From positions 49,834,592-49,898,591 of the forward strand of contig CAMZMU010000062.1 in the NCBI GenBank assembly GCA_947311845.1: 64,000 nucleotides of DNA. Reading direction: 5' to 3'. Positions 1 to 11,974 of the stretch are shown here, piece after piece. Position 1 is the stretch's first letter; each line of letters begins with the position of its first letter. Under the pieces are notes generated by a model that ran no database searches, was not told the origin of the DNA, and saw only the letters and a program-made list of their open reading frames with translations. The DNA comes from Poa pratensis (taxonomy: Eukaryota; Streptophyta; Magnoliopsida; Poales; Poaceae). A program made the position numbers and the translations under genes.

Positions 1-135
1 CAATAATCTCTTTCTAGTATTTGCTTACTACCTGTGTTGATATCAAGACATTTGATTTAATTGATGCATTTTTTTCATTTGCGCTACCTTCTGTCATTAA
101 TCATGTGCTGAGTAGTTGGTTGCTTTACTTGACAG

Positions 136-3100
136 TTGAAGAATGCATATGCCGTGTCAAGGTTGAGGAAGAAAACCGGATATACCAAAAAACAGTTCTA
201 TGATCAAGCATTTAAGATATACAAGGAGGTATAACGCATTCATTACTTTGAATTTAAGTTGAACAATTTAAGCAGTTTGATTGAATTGGCTTGTGTATAA
301 GATTTGCATGCTTGGTGATCGAATGTGGGAAGATGCGAAATGTTACATACAAAATCTTTGTATGCACTCCAAACAAGTAAAATCACACTGCAGAATCCTT
401 AGAAAAGAAATCATTTCTAAGGCAATTGCCAAGTATTTTTTACATTTGAATGTATGTATAAATATCTGTTTGAATTCCAAGTTTCTAACTTCTCCTACAC
501 AAAGCCATATCAACATATGCTAGATTTGGCATGAACTGTTGTGCTCGCTAATCAACCATCGAAATTTCTGATCTGCGGGTTTTATGGTTATGAGTCTTTG
601 TTGCTAGTGCTAGTTGCCAAACACTTCAACACATTGTTTTATTTATCGTTGCTATTATATGAATGGAGCTGGTGGTGAATGCCTGGTGGTGTCACACCCT
701 CCTTTCCTTACATCCCCATCCAGGAAACCGCAGCTCCCTCTCCTTTCCCCACATGTAAGCCAATAACCTCACGCTAACAACCTCATAAGCTTTCTCATAA
801 TTCTTTCCTTTATTTTATCAACAAACTGAACAGCCTCCATAAATTCAACAAACCCAAGAAAACCAATATCGTCTGTAAAAGTGTAAGAATCGAAACACAC
901 AAGTATTATTCTACAATTAGCTAGTTATAATAACAGCTTGTTTCTGATTATATTTTTGTGGATGAGTTGCATGATTCGTCACAATAGTATTAACTATGTT
1001 CCATACTGCGATTGCTTGTCCGCCCAGTTTAATTCTTCGTTTTTAATGGACTTCCTTATAGTGACACGTTTGCTTACATACACCTTTTCTTATTTTCATT
1101 GCCACCATACAATTGTTCTTTAATCAGTCAAGTCTGATTGTTTCCGTTAAGTTTTGAGAGGACACAGTGATCTGTCTTCTATACTATATAAACCCTAGTG
1201 CGAATTGAAGGGCTCTTACTGATATTGCCATGAATGACGCAGTTTGCATGACACTAATTATTTTGTGGAATAACTCTGTCTACATCGTTCACTTTCCTTT
1301 GATTCAGGTTAACACGCTTTTCGCACGCGGAGACATATCAGCTCTCCGGAAAGCTCTCACGGATAATATGCATTCTGTAAGCTTTCACCTTCTGAATTGA
1401 TGCCATATGATGTCTTTTGGGGGTTTTTGTTGTTTATTTTTCATCTCTTCCTTTCTCTGAAGACTATGAAAAATGAAATAAAGAGAAGGCAATCCAAGTG
1501 GAAGTCTGTACACTGGGAATTGGTAGAGCCTGCGATAAGCATAAGAACTTTGAGGGCTCGTATGGTAAGCTATCTGTTGTTTTCTGTGATATCAACTCTA
1601 AAAACCATCTTATTTTACACATATACATTATGATGTATTGTTACGATTGAACCAAATCAGTTGGTAATCGGTTAAGTCTTGTTTATTTTGCAGATTGGTC
1701 TTGATAAAAATGACCTTGACAAAGCTTTCATACAGCTTACGTTGGAATTCGTCACTAATCAGGTTTCATTGTCTAAAGCTCTAATCTTTTGTTGTGCAAT
1801 ATAGCTCAACTACATTGTATTTCTTCTTTACGTCTAAATTGCTGGCTTGATACTGAGACCTAGTATTCTAGTTTGGCTATCAGGTTGTTGCCAATCATTT
1901 TGTTTCATGATGAACTTCTATGCAGCATTGAACTGCCACTTCGTGTGTTTGCCTGTACTCTTGTCTTTTATTTTTATAAGTCTGCCTGACTGTGTACACA
2001 GTTTAGAGGGCCTGTCCCCATGATCTTGGAAGAAGATGCTATGTGTTCTTTTCTCTTCTTTCTATAACATTGATGTCTGCGTCATTTGAAGAAGTCTGAC
2101 ATTTGGATTTCACCCAGTACCAAGAATCTGTATTACATACAGTAAAAAAATCTGGTGACATAAGATGCAACGAAAATAGCAAGTTTATTTTGTTAATCAT
2201 CATATTATTAGATGTCTCTGTTTCTGTCTTAACTGTAGAATTATTAGGTTACATATGTTGTTTTTGGTTGATTACTGCAGTATTAGATTGTATTTGTTTT
2301 CTTGTTGTTCAGTACTTTTGTGTTACGAGTAGATGACTTGTTGCTACCATGGATATGCAGTATACATTACATTCATATTATGCTACTATGTGTGCACCCT
2401 TGACCATTTCAATTTCATTTCCTGTAGAAATATGAAGCCTATAATTCAAAAGGAGAGGTTGTGTCAGGCGACAAGTCAAAGGAGGTAAATTAAATATGTT
2501 AGATTATTTCAAGTTTTGGTGTAAAATAATTGAGAATAAAACACCGAGAACATGGCTTTTGCCCTCAAATTGCTTACACCTTATTTTTGAAATTTTAGTA
2601 GTTCCTGGTGCAAATTTATCCTCAGAATGTCCTATGTACATGTCTTTACGTTGCTTTAGCGGTACATCTACCATCTACCATTACCTTAATATCAATTAAC
2701 TGTGATCAAGAAATGTTAATTTCACCAACATTCTACTGTTTTCTCTTCCTGTAAATACCATGAGAAAGTAGAGTCCATGCAAAACAAAGTAGAGAATTCT
2801 ATTATAGTATTATGATGCTGTTTAGGACTTGGGTTGTTTTCTCTTGTCTATTTGCTGTCAAGTAGCAATTGTGTTATACTCCCTCCGTTTTTTAATATAA
2901 GATATTTTAGGTGGTACATATGTTGTCTATATGCACACTAAAATGAGTGAACATGCACACAAAAATGTGTCTACATACATTTGTGTGCATGTGCATGTGG
3001 ACAAAAGTTAAAACATCTTATATTAAAAAACGGAGGGAGTACCTTTTACGACAGCCGAACGGTTCTGCTTACTTGGCGAAACATTTTCCTGATATATTTC

Positions 3101-3210
3101 TGCATCTGCAACTTTTTCTGTAGGTACTCGTGAAAGAAATATGGGTGTTTGAAAGATCTCTTTTCCACCCTGATGCATACTGGCGTCTATGTGGGCAGAT
3201 TAAGGTGTGA
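136..3210 (+). CDS. Tim44-like / mitochondrial mL45-like protein, 3' part
   Basis: Six exons form one open frame of 158 aa and a stop: 136-228, 1308-1376, 1463-1564, 1694-1762, 2428-2484 and 3124-3210. Every intron is GT-AG and every exon here is a whole number of codons. The peptide begins LKNAYAVSRLRKKTGYTKKQ, continues with KSVHWELVEPAISIRTLRAR and IGLDKNDLDKAFIQLTLEF, and ends SLFHPDAYWRLCGQIKV. These motifs are typical of the plant Tim44-related / ribosomal mL45 family, which acts at the mitochondrial inner membrane or in the mitoribosome large subunit. The start codon and targeting peptide lie left of position 1. One intron carries a Stowaway MITE. The visible exons have no frameshift or stop, so the gene looks functional. 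The choice between an import and a ribosomal role is inferred from family resemblance only. Confidence 0.82.
2879..3039. mobile_element. Stowaway-type MITE in last intron
   Basis: A 161-bp element with terminal inverted repeats: CTCCCTCCGTTTTTTAATAT at the left and its complement at the right end. It is flanked by TA on both sides (2877-2878 and 3040-3041), the Tc1/mariner target duplication. It has no coding capacity. It lies in the last intron of the mL45-like gene, well away from the splice sites. Confidence 0.92.
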
Positions 3211-3518
3211 TAATCTCTTGGCGAGCGTGTTCGGTCCTACATGAGCTGAACGATAGCTTTCCTTATGCACAGTAACTCCAATAAATATTTTGTCCCGCCG
3301 TCCTGTCTGACTGATGTCTAACAAGATCTCCAGACGCTCGTAGACAGTTATGGTAGGTTTTTGCTTGTTCCTCGGGAACTGTCAGCTGAAGATACAGGCT
3401 TTTCCCACTTACAAGGCAAGTATCCTTGGGCATATTGTATCTTCGGAAGTTTTGGTTACGGTTACCAGATTTGTTCCCACTGCGGGGTAAGAACTCATTG
3501 TAACTGATGCAGTTCATG
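3211..3518 (+). other. 3' UTR and flank of the mL45-like gene
   Basis: AT-balanced sequence after the stop codon. It has a canonical AATAAA at 3280-3285, about 70 bp past the stop, as a possible poly(A) signal. The same genomic sequence resumes at 25101 after the nested insertion block, so the transcript end may have been separated from downstream sequence by that block. Confidence 0.5.
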
Positions 3519-3533
3519 TACTCCTCTGCTCTT
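3519..3533. repeat. Target-site duplication of outer retroposon, left copy
   Basis: TACTCCTCTGCTCTT here is repeated exactly at 25086-25100. The 15-bp perfect direct repeat brackets the whole insertion stack and is the length expected for LINE-type target-primed reverse transcription. Confidence 0.88.
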
Positions 3534-4770
3534 TTTTTTTGAAACGAGCCAAAAGATTTGCCTTTTCATTGATATAGTAGAATTGAATTGACCAGTTTAT
3601 AAAGAAAACTGGCCAAAAAACCGATACAACTCGAAAACACAACACACCAGACCCAAGGCCGCGTTCCAGTTGAGTCGACGTCCAAATCGCCCAAGCGATA
3701 AAAGACATCACCCACACACCTCAACACAACACGGCGGAGGCAACAAATCGGAGCCGCCGCTCCGACGTCCATGCCGGCCCAGGGCCACGCACCACCTAGC
3801 CGATGACGAAAAGCAAGACGCAGCTCGCCGCCGCCTACCACCAACTCTCCACGGGTCCCTCCGGCGGCGAAGCATCCAAGACGAGGTCTCAAGAGACAAA
3901 CGACGCAGAAACGCCGACCTCGTCCGATCCCACGAGGGATCAAGGTTTCCCCCGGAAGCTTCCGGGCTAAGAAGCGCGAAACATCACCTCAACGATGTCT
4001 TCAAGAAGAATGCGGCGCCCCGAGGCGTCACCGTCGCCTGCCCTGGACGGCAACCAGGGCAAGGCTTTCGCCCGGTGATGATTCTCAAAGCTGCAGCCCG
4101 CCACAAGGACCGGCCAGACCACCGCCGCAAACCAGCACGCAGACCGCCAGCCCCGCGCGCCCGACGTCTGTGGCCACTATCGGAACTAGGCGCCGAGGCC
4201 TAGAAACCGCCTCGCGCCGAGCCACCTCCTTTCTCGCAGCGATGAAGACCGCCATCCGGGGCCGCCGCCCCGGCTTCCGGGCACCACGCCAAGCCGCAGC
4301 CTAGCGGGAGCCCTCCATGGTCCGCCCATGAACCGCCGCGAAGAAACCGCAACGGCCGCCGTCGAAACCGTCGGAACTGAGCAACCGAGATCAGCCCCCC
4401 GCACACCGCCACGCCTAGGCTCCCCGTCGCATCGACGAGAAGTGTCGGTCCGGATCATCACCACCACCTACCCGATTGCCAAGGAGAGAGCAGATCGGGC
4501 ACTGCCAGCCGCCACCATGAGCGGGAGAGCCACACACGCCACCAATGCCGACCACCACCACCACCAGATGCAAGCCATGGCCGTGAGCGTCAACGACCAA
4601 CCGCACCCGAGGCCATGGCTCCACTCAGGCCCAGAACGGGCCTGCCACTGCACGTGGCCGCCGCGCCGCCACCATCCCCGAGCGCAGCAGATCCGGGCTC
4701 CCCACCAAGCAGCGCCGCCATGCGCACTGCACGACCCTGTTGGGGTGAGCGACGCCGGCCGCAGAGCACC

Positions 4771-6466
4771 TGATGGCCCTTCACATAGTTACCTGCATGA
4801 AAAGTAAATGGGTTAGGTTGAAACTCCAAGTGCAGAGTGTGTAGTAAGTGGAAGACGTGTTTTCCCCACGAGGGGTGACTCGAGGGTTTAATATCGAACT
4901 CTCGGGGAATCAGTAGTGAAGATTTATCTTTCCTATCCTTCTTTTGGTTACCTACAAAACAAAGTAAATGTTTTGGTTCTCAACCTCACCTAGTGGTTGT
5001 CAAGCACAAGGTGTGAAAATGATATCAAGATAATATGCAATGCAAACAAGAAATAAATATGCAATGGTGGTAAATAAATATGCAAGGATGGTGGTAGCAA
5101 TGATAAATGATATTTTTGAGTTTTATATGATAATGCAAGATGGAAAAGTGTTTTTGTATTTTCGGATTTTTAAATGGCAGAAAATGGAAAAGTGGTAAAA
5201 GTTGTTGGAAAGGTGTTTCTTATGATTAAAAATGGACCGGGGTTCATGGTTTCACAAATGCACTCTCTCTTTAATAAAGTGGTAGACAATGGAACACTAG
5301 AGTTGACATATGAGATTGCAACACAACATTTAATGACAAGTTATAATATATGGGCATCACGTCCTAACATAGATACCTTTTGGTTATTAGTCTCTCTTAT
5401 ACTCCACCAAGATACGAACTAAATCATAACAGCTCAGTAATTAAGATAACTCAGAGTATAGCAATAAGTATCATGACATGAAGTTAAAATAAGAACATGC
5501 TAGATCTAGTCATGGAGGAAGTGTCAATGGTCACACCCACATTTCCGGTAGCATGGTATTTCTTTTATCCCTAGTGAGGCAACAAAGTAAGGTAGAGATA
5601 CCAAGTGGATCGCAGAACTTTCTCCCACGTTCACTGCACTAGCCACCCCCCGTTACTCCAACTAATGCATACGTTCCCCTCACACGCTCTCATAAACATG
5701 CTTGATCATGACAAGTAAATAAGAATGGGGTACATAATATGCATCTACTTCATAACTGAAACAAAACCATTGCAATCTCAAACATATATTAACTCATATA
5801 AAGATCCACCACAAAGGTATTACATAGATGACCGTAATCAAGAGAGGAGAGATACATAAGTTACTTCCACAAACCCATAGTCCAGGGGTGGACTACTCCC
5901 TCTTCATCATGGAGACGGTGGAGAAGTCGTTGGAGAAGATGGAGACCACGCCGCAGCGCCCCGCCGAGTTTTCCCCCTCCAATCTGCAACTCCAGGCTCT
6001 GTTTCGTGGTTTCTGTGTTTCTGCGACGCTCCTTTCCGAAGGGCGTCGGGGACTATTTTATAGTCGGTTTTAGGTCAAAACGGAGTCGGTGGAGGAAAGA
6101 TCAACGGCAACGGAGCTTCGAGGCCCAAAAGGGGGTCCCACGCGGCCCATGTACCTGGCCGCGTGGCCCACCTATCTTGGCCCTCGGGTCTCCGCTTGTT
6201 TGCTTCCTTCGCTCCCAAGTCTTCTTCCTTCCAAAAACTGATGCTCGTAAATTTCCAGGTCATTTGGACGTCGTTTGGATCCCTGAAACATTAAAATATA
6301 GAAATAGGTTTTCTGCCTGTGCAGGTTAATTTCATAAAAAAATAGGAGACATATCAAATATTCCCAAAATCATTATAAAACAGTGATATAACCCTTATAT
6401 GATGCAAATATGACTGGAATATAAGTAAAATAATGCAAAGTTCATGTATGCATTTTACATGCATCA
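4771..6466 (-). repeat. Gypsy LTR, left copy (3' LTR)
   Basis: 1,696 bp, starting TGATGGCCCTTCACATAGTT and ending TTTTACATGCATCA. It is highly similar along its whole length to 21347-23092. Relative to that copy it lacks about 38 bp near 5836, where the partner has a stretch after GACCGTAATCA, with a short TCA microhomology at the junction. Confidence 0.92.
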
Positions 6467-8868
6467 ACATCACCAAGCTTAACCTATACTCGTCCTCGAG
6501 TATGAAGGTGATAAAACTAACATGAACTTTGCAATTTAATACTAACAATGGATATAAAGATGATTACTATTGCTACATAGAGTCAAATGGTTCATTCTTA
6601 AAAGGAGTAGCAATATGCAAGATAGTTTATGAAGTGATATCAAGTATTCAATGCAAGGATGTTCAATGATAATTCACAAAGTGTAACATAAAAGAAAGTA
6701 CTATGGACCACATGTATGCATAATGAAAAGAAAGAACATCCTATAATGGCCATAGAGTATTGATGAAAATCTGAATATAAAAGGTGGACACTTTGGAAAG
6801 ATATATATGAGTAGAGATAAAGCATGAATAAATTTCATCTAACTTCTGAACTTCTCTACTTAAGTTAATGATTGTAATGTGGTAATCCTTGGTGTCAAGC
6901 TCTCATTCCCCTATCATAGCATCTTGAATGATTAGGTTTAAAGTGAAAGCAAATACGAGTAGTGTGCTTGACAAAATACAGGTTGAAAGTCTCATGCCCC
7001 TTGAATACAAGTACCTACTCCATGTGTTACTCATCTTGGGAAACAAAGCAAGTTCAAATTAAATATCATTGTAAGTAATAATAGTATCATTAAGAGCGTC
7101 AACTGGGGTACCTCTTGTCCTAGTATATGGAACAAGCCTATATCAAAATGACAAGACAAATAAACACAATGAACAATCTCAACACCCTTTTTATTTACCA
7201 TTGTATAGCTTTTTATTATAAGGTGTATCACAGAAGGTTCACCATTGTATGTAAGTAAAATTCCACCATGAATGATGCATGGCTTAGATTAGCGGCCCAG
7301 GTGTCTCTCTAACCATTTATCCAAACTCATTTAAACTCAACTTCATTTCCACATTTATTTCACCCATGGTAAGTATCCATAAACAAAAGTACATGATCAT
7401 CAAAATGAAATGAAGCGCATGTTGAAAGCTTGCCATGTGACAGCACATATGAGCTAACTCTCAACAAAGACATTTGTCAAGCCCACAACATCATAATTTT
7501 AATCACAATGGGTCATATTTATTTATGCAATGAAAGTAAAGTGTGCATCAAGTTCGAGAGAGCTCTATAACCAACTTTTCCCATAACAATCAACAACATA
7601 AGCATTTTCATTCAGAGCTATAGATAACACAAATATCATGATAAACATACTCGGAATAGCATAAAGCTAATAGGTAGGTATGGAGAACTCACTGGAAAAA
7701 CTTTGGTTGAAGGTGTTGGAAACAAGTTTTTACTTGTTGGAATTTTGGGCTAGCAAGAGGAGAAAGTTGACCATCTAAATGCATGCATGAGTGTCCATAG
7801 AACTAACTAATCCATGTTAAACAAAGTAAATAACATTCAGCATCAAAACATGATAAAAGATAGCTCTTGATAAAATACTTGCAAATTAACATTCATTAAC
7901 AAGCTCATGAATCATGCAACTATATGTATCTTTTAAAATCAACTCCAACATCCTTTTTCCCAATCTTATAATATCATCCAACATAATTCAACCCAAATTT
8001 CCAGTAACTCTCATCATATATAAATGATAGTGTGGTGGTCTCACAAAATAAAAATCAAACCAAAACAAACAAAAAGACGCTCCAAGTTTATGCGATAAAG
8101 TGTTTCGATCGAAAAACAGAAGTTAGACGTGTGCAAACCGAGAGTGTGTAGGTCCAGTGGGGTTTTCTTTCACATCCCCAAGCTTAGGTCTTCACCATCC
8201 TTGGATAGCTCTTGGTGCATCTCCTCTAATCCCTGTGAAAAAACTTCAAAACACCGTTTCTCCCATTTCTTTCTGTGGGGTGCATTAGTAGTGATAAACA
8301 AATAGATTTCTTGCTGCATATAACCCTTAGACAAAAATTCATATGAATGTCCAGAAAGTGTATAATGTTTATGCCTACTCATAAACTCAATTGGATAAAA
8401 AAGGTTCAAGTTAAAAGTTCTAAGCATGCATCAAACATAATGGGACAGAATCTGTCCAAAAAACAGCAGCAGCAAAACGTATTTTTCTACCCTACTTAGC
8501 TTGTCGAAAAATTCCGAACAAATTCATGCATACAGAGGATGAAAAGTTGCAACTGCAGTTCAAATATGAGCTCATTCGGAGTTACAGAATAAGAATTAAA
8601 AATCATACCGTGCACAGATTCGTGCAAGAATAAAATCTCCGAACGCTATAAGCAACTCTTCACACCAAAATGAGTAAAACTTGTCACTTTATTAAAAATT
8701 CCAGAAACTAAACTATAAACAAAGTCTCTTGTTACAGCAAGAGGACACAAAGAAAATCACAAATAAAAAACAACCGGTTGCCTCCCGTAAAGCGTTTTCT
8801 TTATAGCCATATAGCTAGGCTTCTTACTTGATGTTTATAGTGGACGAAGCTCATGAGGGAGCTTGAAT
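6467..8868 (-). other. Gypsy 3' internal region, non-coding
   Basis: AT-rich sequence between the protease stop and the 3' LTR. A purine-rich tract (AAGCTTGGTGATG on the minus strand) abuts the LTR at about 6467-6480 and is the likely polypurine tract. No reverse transcriptase, integrase or other domain is recognisable in any frame. The largest minus-strand frame (8170-8427) encodes 85 residues without a known motif. Confidence 0.7.
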
Positions 8869-8873
8869 GATGT

Positions 8874-10151
8874 TGAAAGATCGATATGTCGACTAGAGGG
8901 GGGGGGGGGGTGATTAGGCGACTACCAAATTTTAATTCTTTTCGATTAATTAGGGCTTGAGCAAAGTATAACAAGGTTGACTAGATGTGCACTAGGTGAT
9001 AGCAACCTATGTGATACAAGCAAGGTAAGTAACGTAGCGGAAGCAACAAGTAAAGGATAGAAAGAACCGCAAAGTGGAGACACAGAGATGTTTCCCGTAG
9101 TTCCTTCCCAAGGGAAGTACGTCTACGTTGGAGGAGTGTGGAGCCACCTAGGCGCTCCAATAGCACGGATGTGCTCACTCTATTCTCCGTGAGCTTTACC
9201 CGTGGGGGTTTGGCTCTTCCACTATGAGGTCACCTTGATGGCGTTAACCAAGCCGGTACACAAAGGTTGGGGAACTCCACAATGAGTTGGAGCCTCCCAA
9301 CAATGCCTCGGACTTCCTCCGAGACTCACAAAGGCACCTCGAGTTACAAGCAACCCAAGATGCAAGTTCCACACGGATAGTGTGGGGGGATTTGAAATTC
9401 CTTCGGTGGAGATGTAGATCTAGACCTCCTCCTTCACTCCACAAAGTATCAAGAGGTTTGGGTGGTTGGAGTGGGAGATCTTAGAAGGTTGAAGCTTTCA
9501 ACAATGGAGGAGAGAGAGCGTAGGAAAACTTAGTCTTCAAGTGAGGAAGAAGACCTCTTTAAATAGTTCCTCCAAAAGTGGCCGTTGCGCAGCCAAAATC
9601 CCGCGGCGGTACTACCGCTGGGGCAGCGGTACTACCGCTGCCTTCCTTCGTCTTCAATTCAAACGGCTAGATTTGCTGGAACGCGCGCCTGTCTCCAAAG
9701 CGGTACCACCGCTGCCCACGGTACTGCCGCCGCGGTACCGCTGCAGCTACCGCTCGATAAAACAGAGGGTGCAAAACAGCGGTACCTCGGGCGGTACTGC
9801 CGCTGCCCAGCGGTACCACCGCTGGATGGCGGTACTGCCGCTGCCCAGCGGTACTACCGCTCCAGTACCGCTGGAGCTACCGCTGATGGAAACAGAAGCT
9901 GAAAAACGGCGGTACCTCCAGCGGTACCGCCAGCGGTAGCTGGCTGAGCTTGCGAGGAAGAACTGCGCAGCGGTACTAACCGCCCCTCCTGGCGGTACTA
10001 CCGCTGCCTGAGCAGAAAACTGCTAAGACCAATTTGCAAGCTCTATTCGATGACGCTTATAACAATAATCCCTGGAAGCTCAAATACATCGTTAGATACA
10101 TAATTGTGTTATCACTAACACCAAAACATCATCTTGGAAGATGCACTTTCA
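8874..10151 (-). repeat. Copia LTR, left copy (3' LTR)
   Basis: 1,278 bp. It contains a poly(G) run near 8898-8910 and, at 9603-10012, a dense array of palindromic CAGCGGTACTACCGCTG-like units. It differs from the right copy by scattered single-base changes and short indels. Confidence 0.93.
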
Positions 10152-10167
10152 ATCTCCCTCTTTTTGG
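10152..10167 (-). other. Copia polypurine tract
   Basis: The minus strand reads CCAAAAAGAGGGAGAT directly before the 3' LTR start TGAAAG, the expected plus-strand primer of reverse transcription. Confidence 0.85.
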
Positions 10168-10589
10168 CGTTAGATGACAACACAATTATCGCAAGGCAAA
10201 AGTTTTGTAAAAGCTAGACGAGCTCCCCTAGACACGTGCATTAATCATGAAATGCTTTTGAATGCACAAACGCACACAACCTAGGATCAATGCTCCCCCT
10301 AGCTTTTGCAAACTTTGCAAATAATATTAGATAAAGAGCTTGCAACAAAGAATAAGACATGAACAAAGACAAACATAAGCTAAGCAATTAAGGTTCACAT
10401 GTCTTACACCACATGGAGAGATCCACAACTGAAAATAAAAGGTGTTCACAAGCATAAGAGAAACAATACGAATAAAGAACAAGCTTGTGACACACAACCC
10501 TTGCGAAACCCCGTACGAGCTACTAGATATCTCTCCCCCTTTGGTATCGAGACACCAAAAAGGACAGACCGATGCTAACGCCCCATGGG

Positions 10590-10976
10590 TCACTCGAAAC
10601 CGAACTGAGGCTGCTGGGAGGTGACTTCATCTTCTTCATAATCTGCCCAAGTGATCACCTGCCCTGCACTGTCCTGAGCTTGCCACTCCTCCCATGGAGT
10701 GATGTTCTTCTCCGAACCGGACTGCACTTGCTCTCCTTTAGCACGACGGTGAGCAATTTCAGCTTGGCGAGCCTTCATCGTGTTCTCATAGACATCATAT
10801 TGGTTCCTCTCAACTTCCTTGGTCAGCTTGAAAAGCTTCTTCATAGAAGTAGCCATCCAAAGGAAAGGCCCTTCCTTCTTAGTGTGAGAGGGACCGGCTT
10901 CATCCACAACTTCTTTGCTCTTCTTCTTCGGATGGAGCTTGACAAGGAGCCGCTTACTCTTGTCAAATACACACAT
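10590..10976 (-). CDS. Extra 3' ORF of the Copia element, unknown function
   Basis: A 128-residue minus-strand frame located between RNase H and the polypurine tract. It is rich in K and E (VKLHPKKKSKEVVDEAGPSH) and ends in an acidic stretch (ITWADYEEDEVTSQQPQ). No signal peptide or transmembrane segment is visible. Elements of the SIRE/Maximus lineage often carry an ORF in this position, sometimes called envelope-like; here nothing supports a membrane function. It could be the remnant of a longer ORF, since neighbouring frames are broken. I do not assign a function. Confidence 0.45.
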   Translation of the reverse strand: MCVFDKSKRLLVKLHPKKKSKEVVDEAGPSHTKKEGPFLWMATSMKKLFKLTKEVERNQYDVYENTMKARQAEIAHRRAKGEQVQSGSEKNITPWEEWQAQDSAGQVITWADYEEDEVTSQQPQFGFE

Positions 10977-11974
10977 CTACCTACTCAATCTACCACGAAT
11001 CCAAGAGGAACACCACTAATTTCATCTCTATCCATCAACTAGATGAGAGAGAGGGATAGGGCATACCGGAACTCATGGCGGAGGATCGAGGAGGAGGAGA
11101 GGTGCAGGAGGCGTCCCAAGCGTGGAGGAGGAAGATCCAGGCCTGGGAGCTCCTTCCCGGCGGAGGAGTGGCCGGCGGCGGCGGAGGTGGAGGAGAAGGA
11201 GTGGGGGAAGAAACGAATGAGGGAGAAACCCTCAAAAACGAGTCGACCCCGACCTTATCCTGTCCAAATCTCCGCGAGCGGTACTACCGCTCGATCCAGC
11301 GGTAGTACCGGTCTGGTAAAAACAGGCACCGGGCGATACCGCGCTGCACAGTGCTGTGAAGCACGCGCAGCGGTAGTACCGCCAGGTGCCGGTAGTACCG
11401 GCGCCTGGGGCAAAATCAGCTAGGGCTCAAAAATGAGCCCCGAAGCCGATTTGACCGCCGTTTCCGACCATCCAAACAACCAAGAGCATGAAAAAGGCAT
11501 TTTTAGAGAGAGATGGGCTGTTTTAAGAAAGAGTGTTGGCTTGGGATAGACAAGTAGCTGAGGAAGGAGAAGAAACTCAAGTTTGCAAAAACCAAACTTG
11601 AAGACCCAAGCTTGAGTTCTCTCCCCAAAAAGAAGTCTAAAACACCAAATAAGATCCAAATAAAACCAACTCCTCATAAGGAGGAGGGCGGTGGCCTAGG
11701 CCACCATGTATGAGCAATTATCAACCCAAAACCGCGAAGATATATCTTGGGTTCAAGGCCAATACTCATCGTTTAAGCACAATTTGTCACCGGAGTGACC
11801 AAATGAAGCACGAATTGTCTATGTGCGCATAATAGAAGTAGTGTTGACTCATGAGTTGAGCTACACTCCCCCTATGTCCATGCATGCATCTAAACTAGTT
11901 ACGATGTCTACTATGGGTACTTGTGCAAGGCGGTCAAGCAAAGTTGCTCGCATCAATGACATTTAGTTCATTCC
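10977..11974 (-). other. Copia internal spacer between RNase H and the extra ORF
   Basis: No domain is recognised. It contains a second, shorter set of palindromic GGTAGTACC/GGTACTACC units at 11275-11405, similar to the array in the LTRs, and a GC-rich segment at 11050-11220. Confidence 0.55.

Noticed and set aside
3566..4829. Several long overlapping frames on both strands, R/P/A-rich
   Set aside because: They are a product of the GC-rich retroposon; none holds a domain and they overlap each other in all frames.
9541..9939. 132-codon frame through the Copia LTR array, Y/R/G-rich
   Set aside because: Generated by the GGTACTACC palindromes; present in several frames at once.
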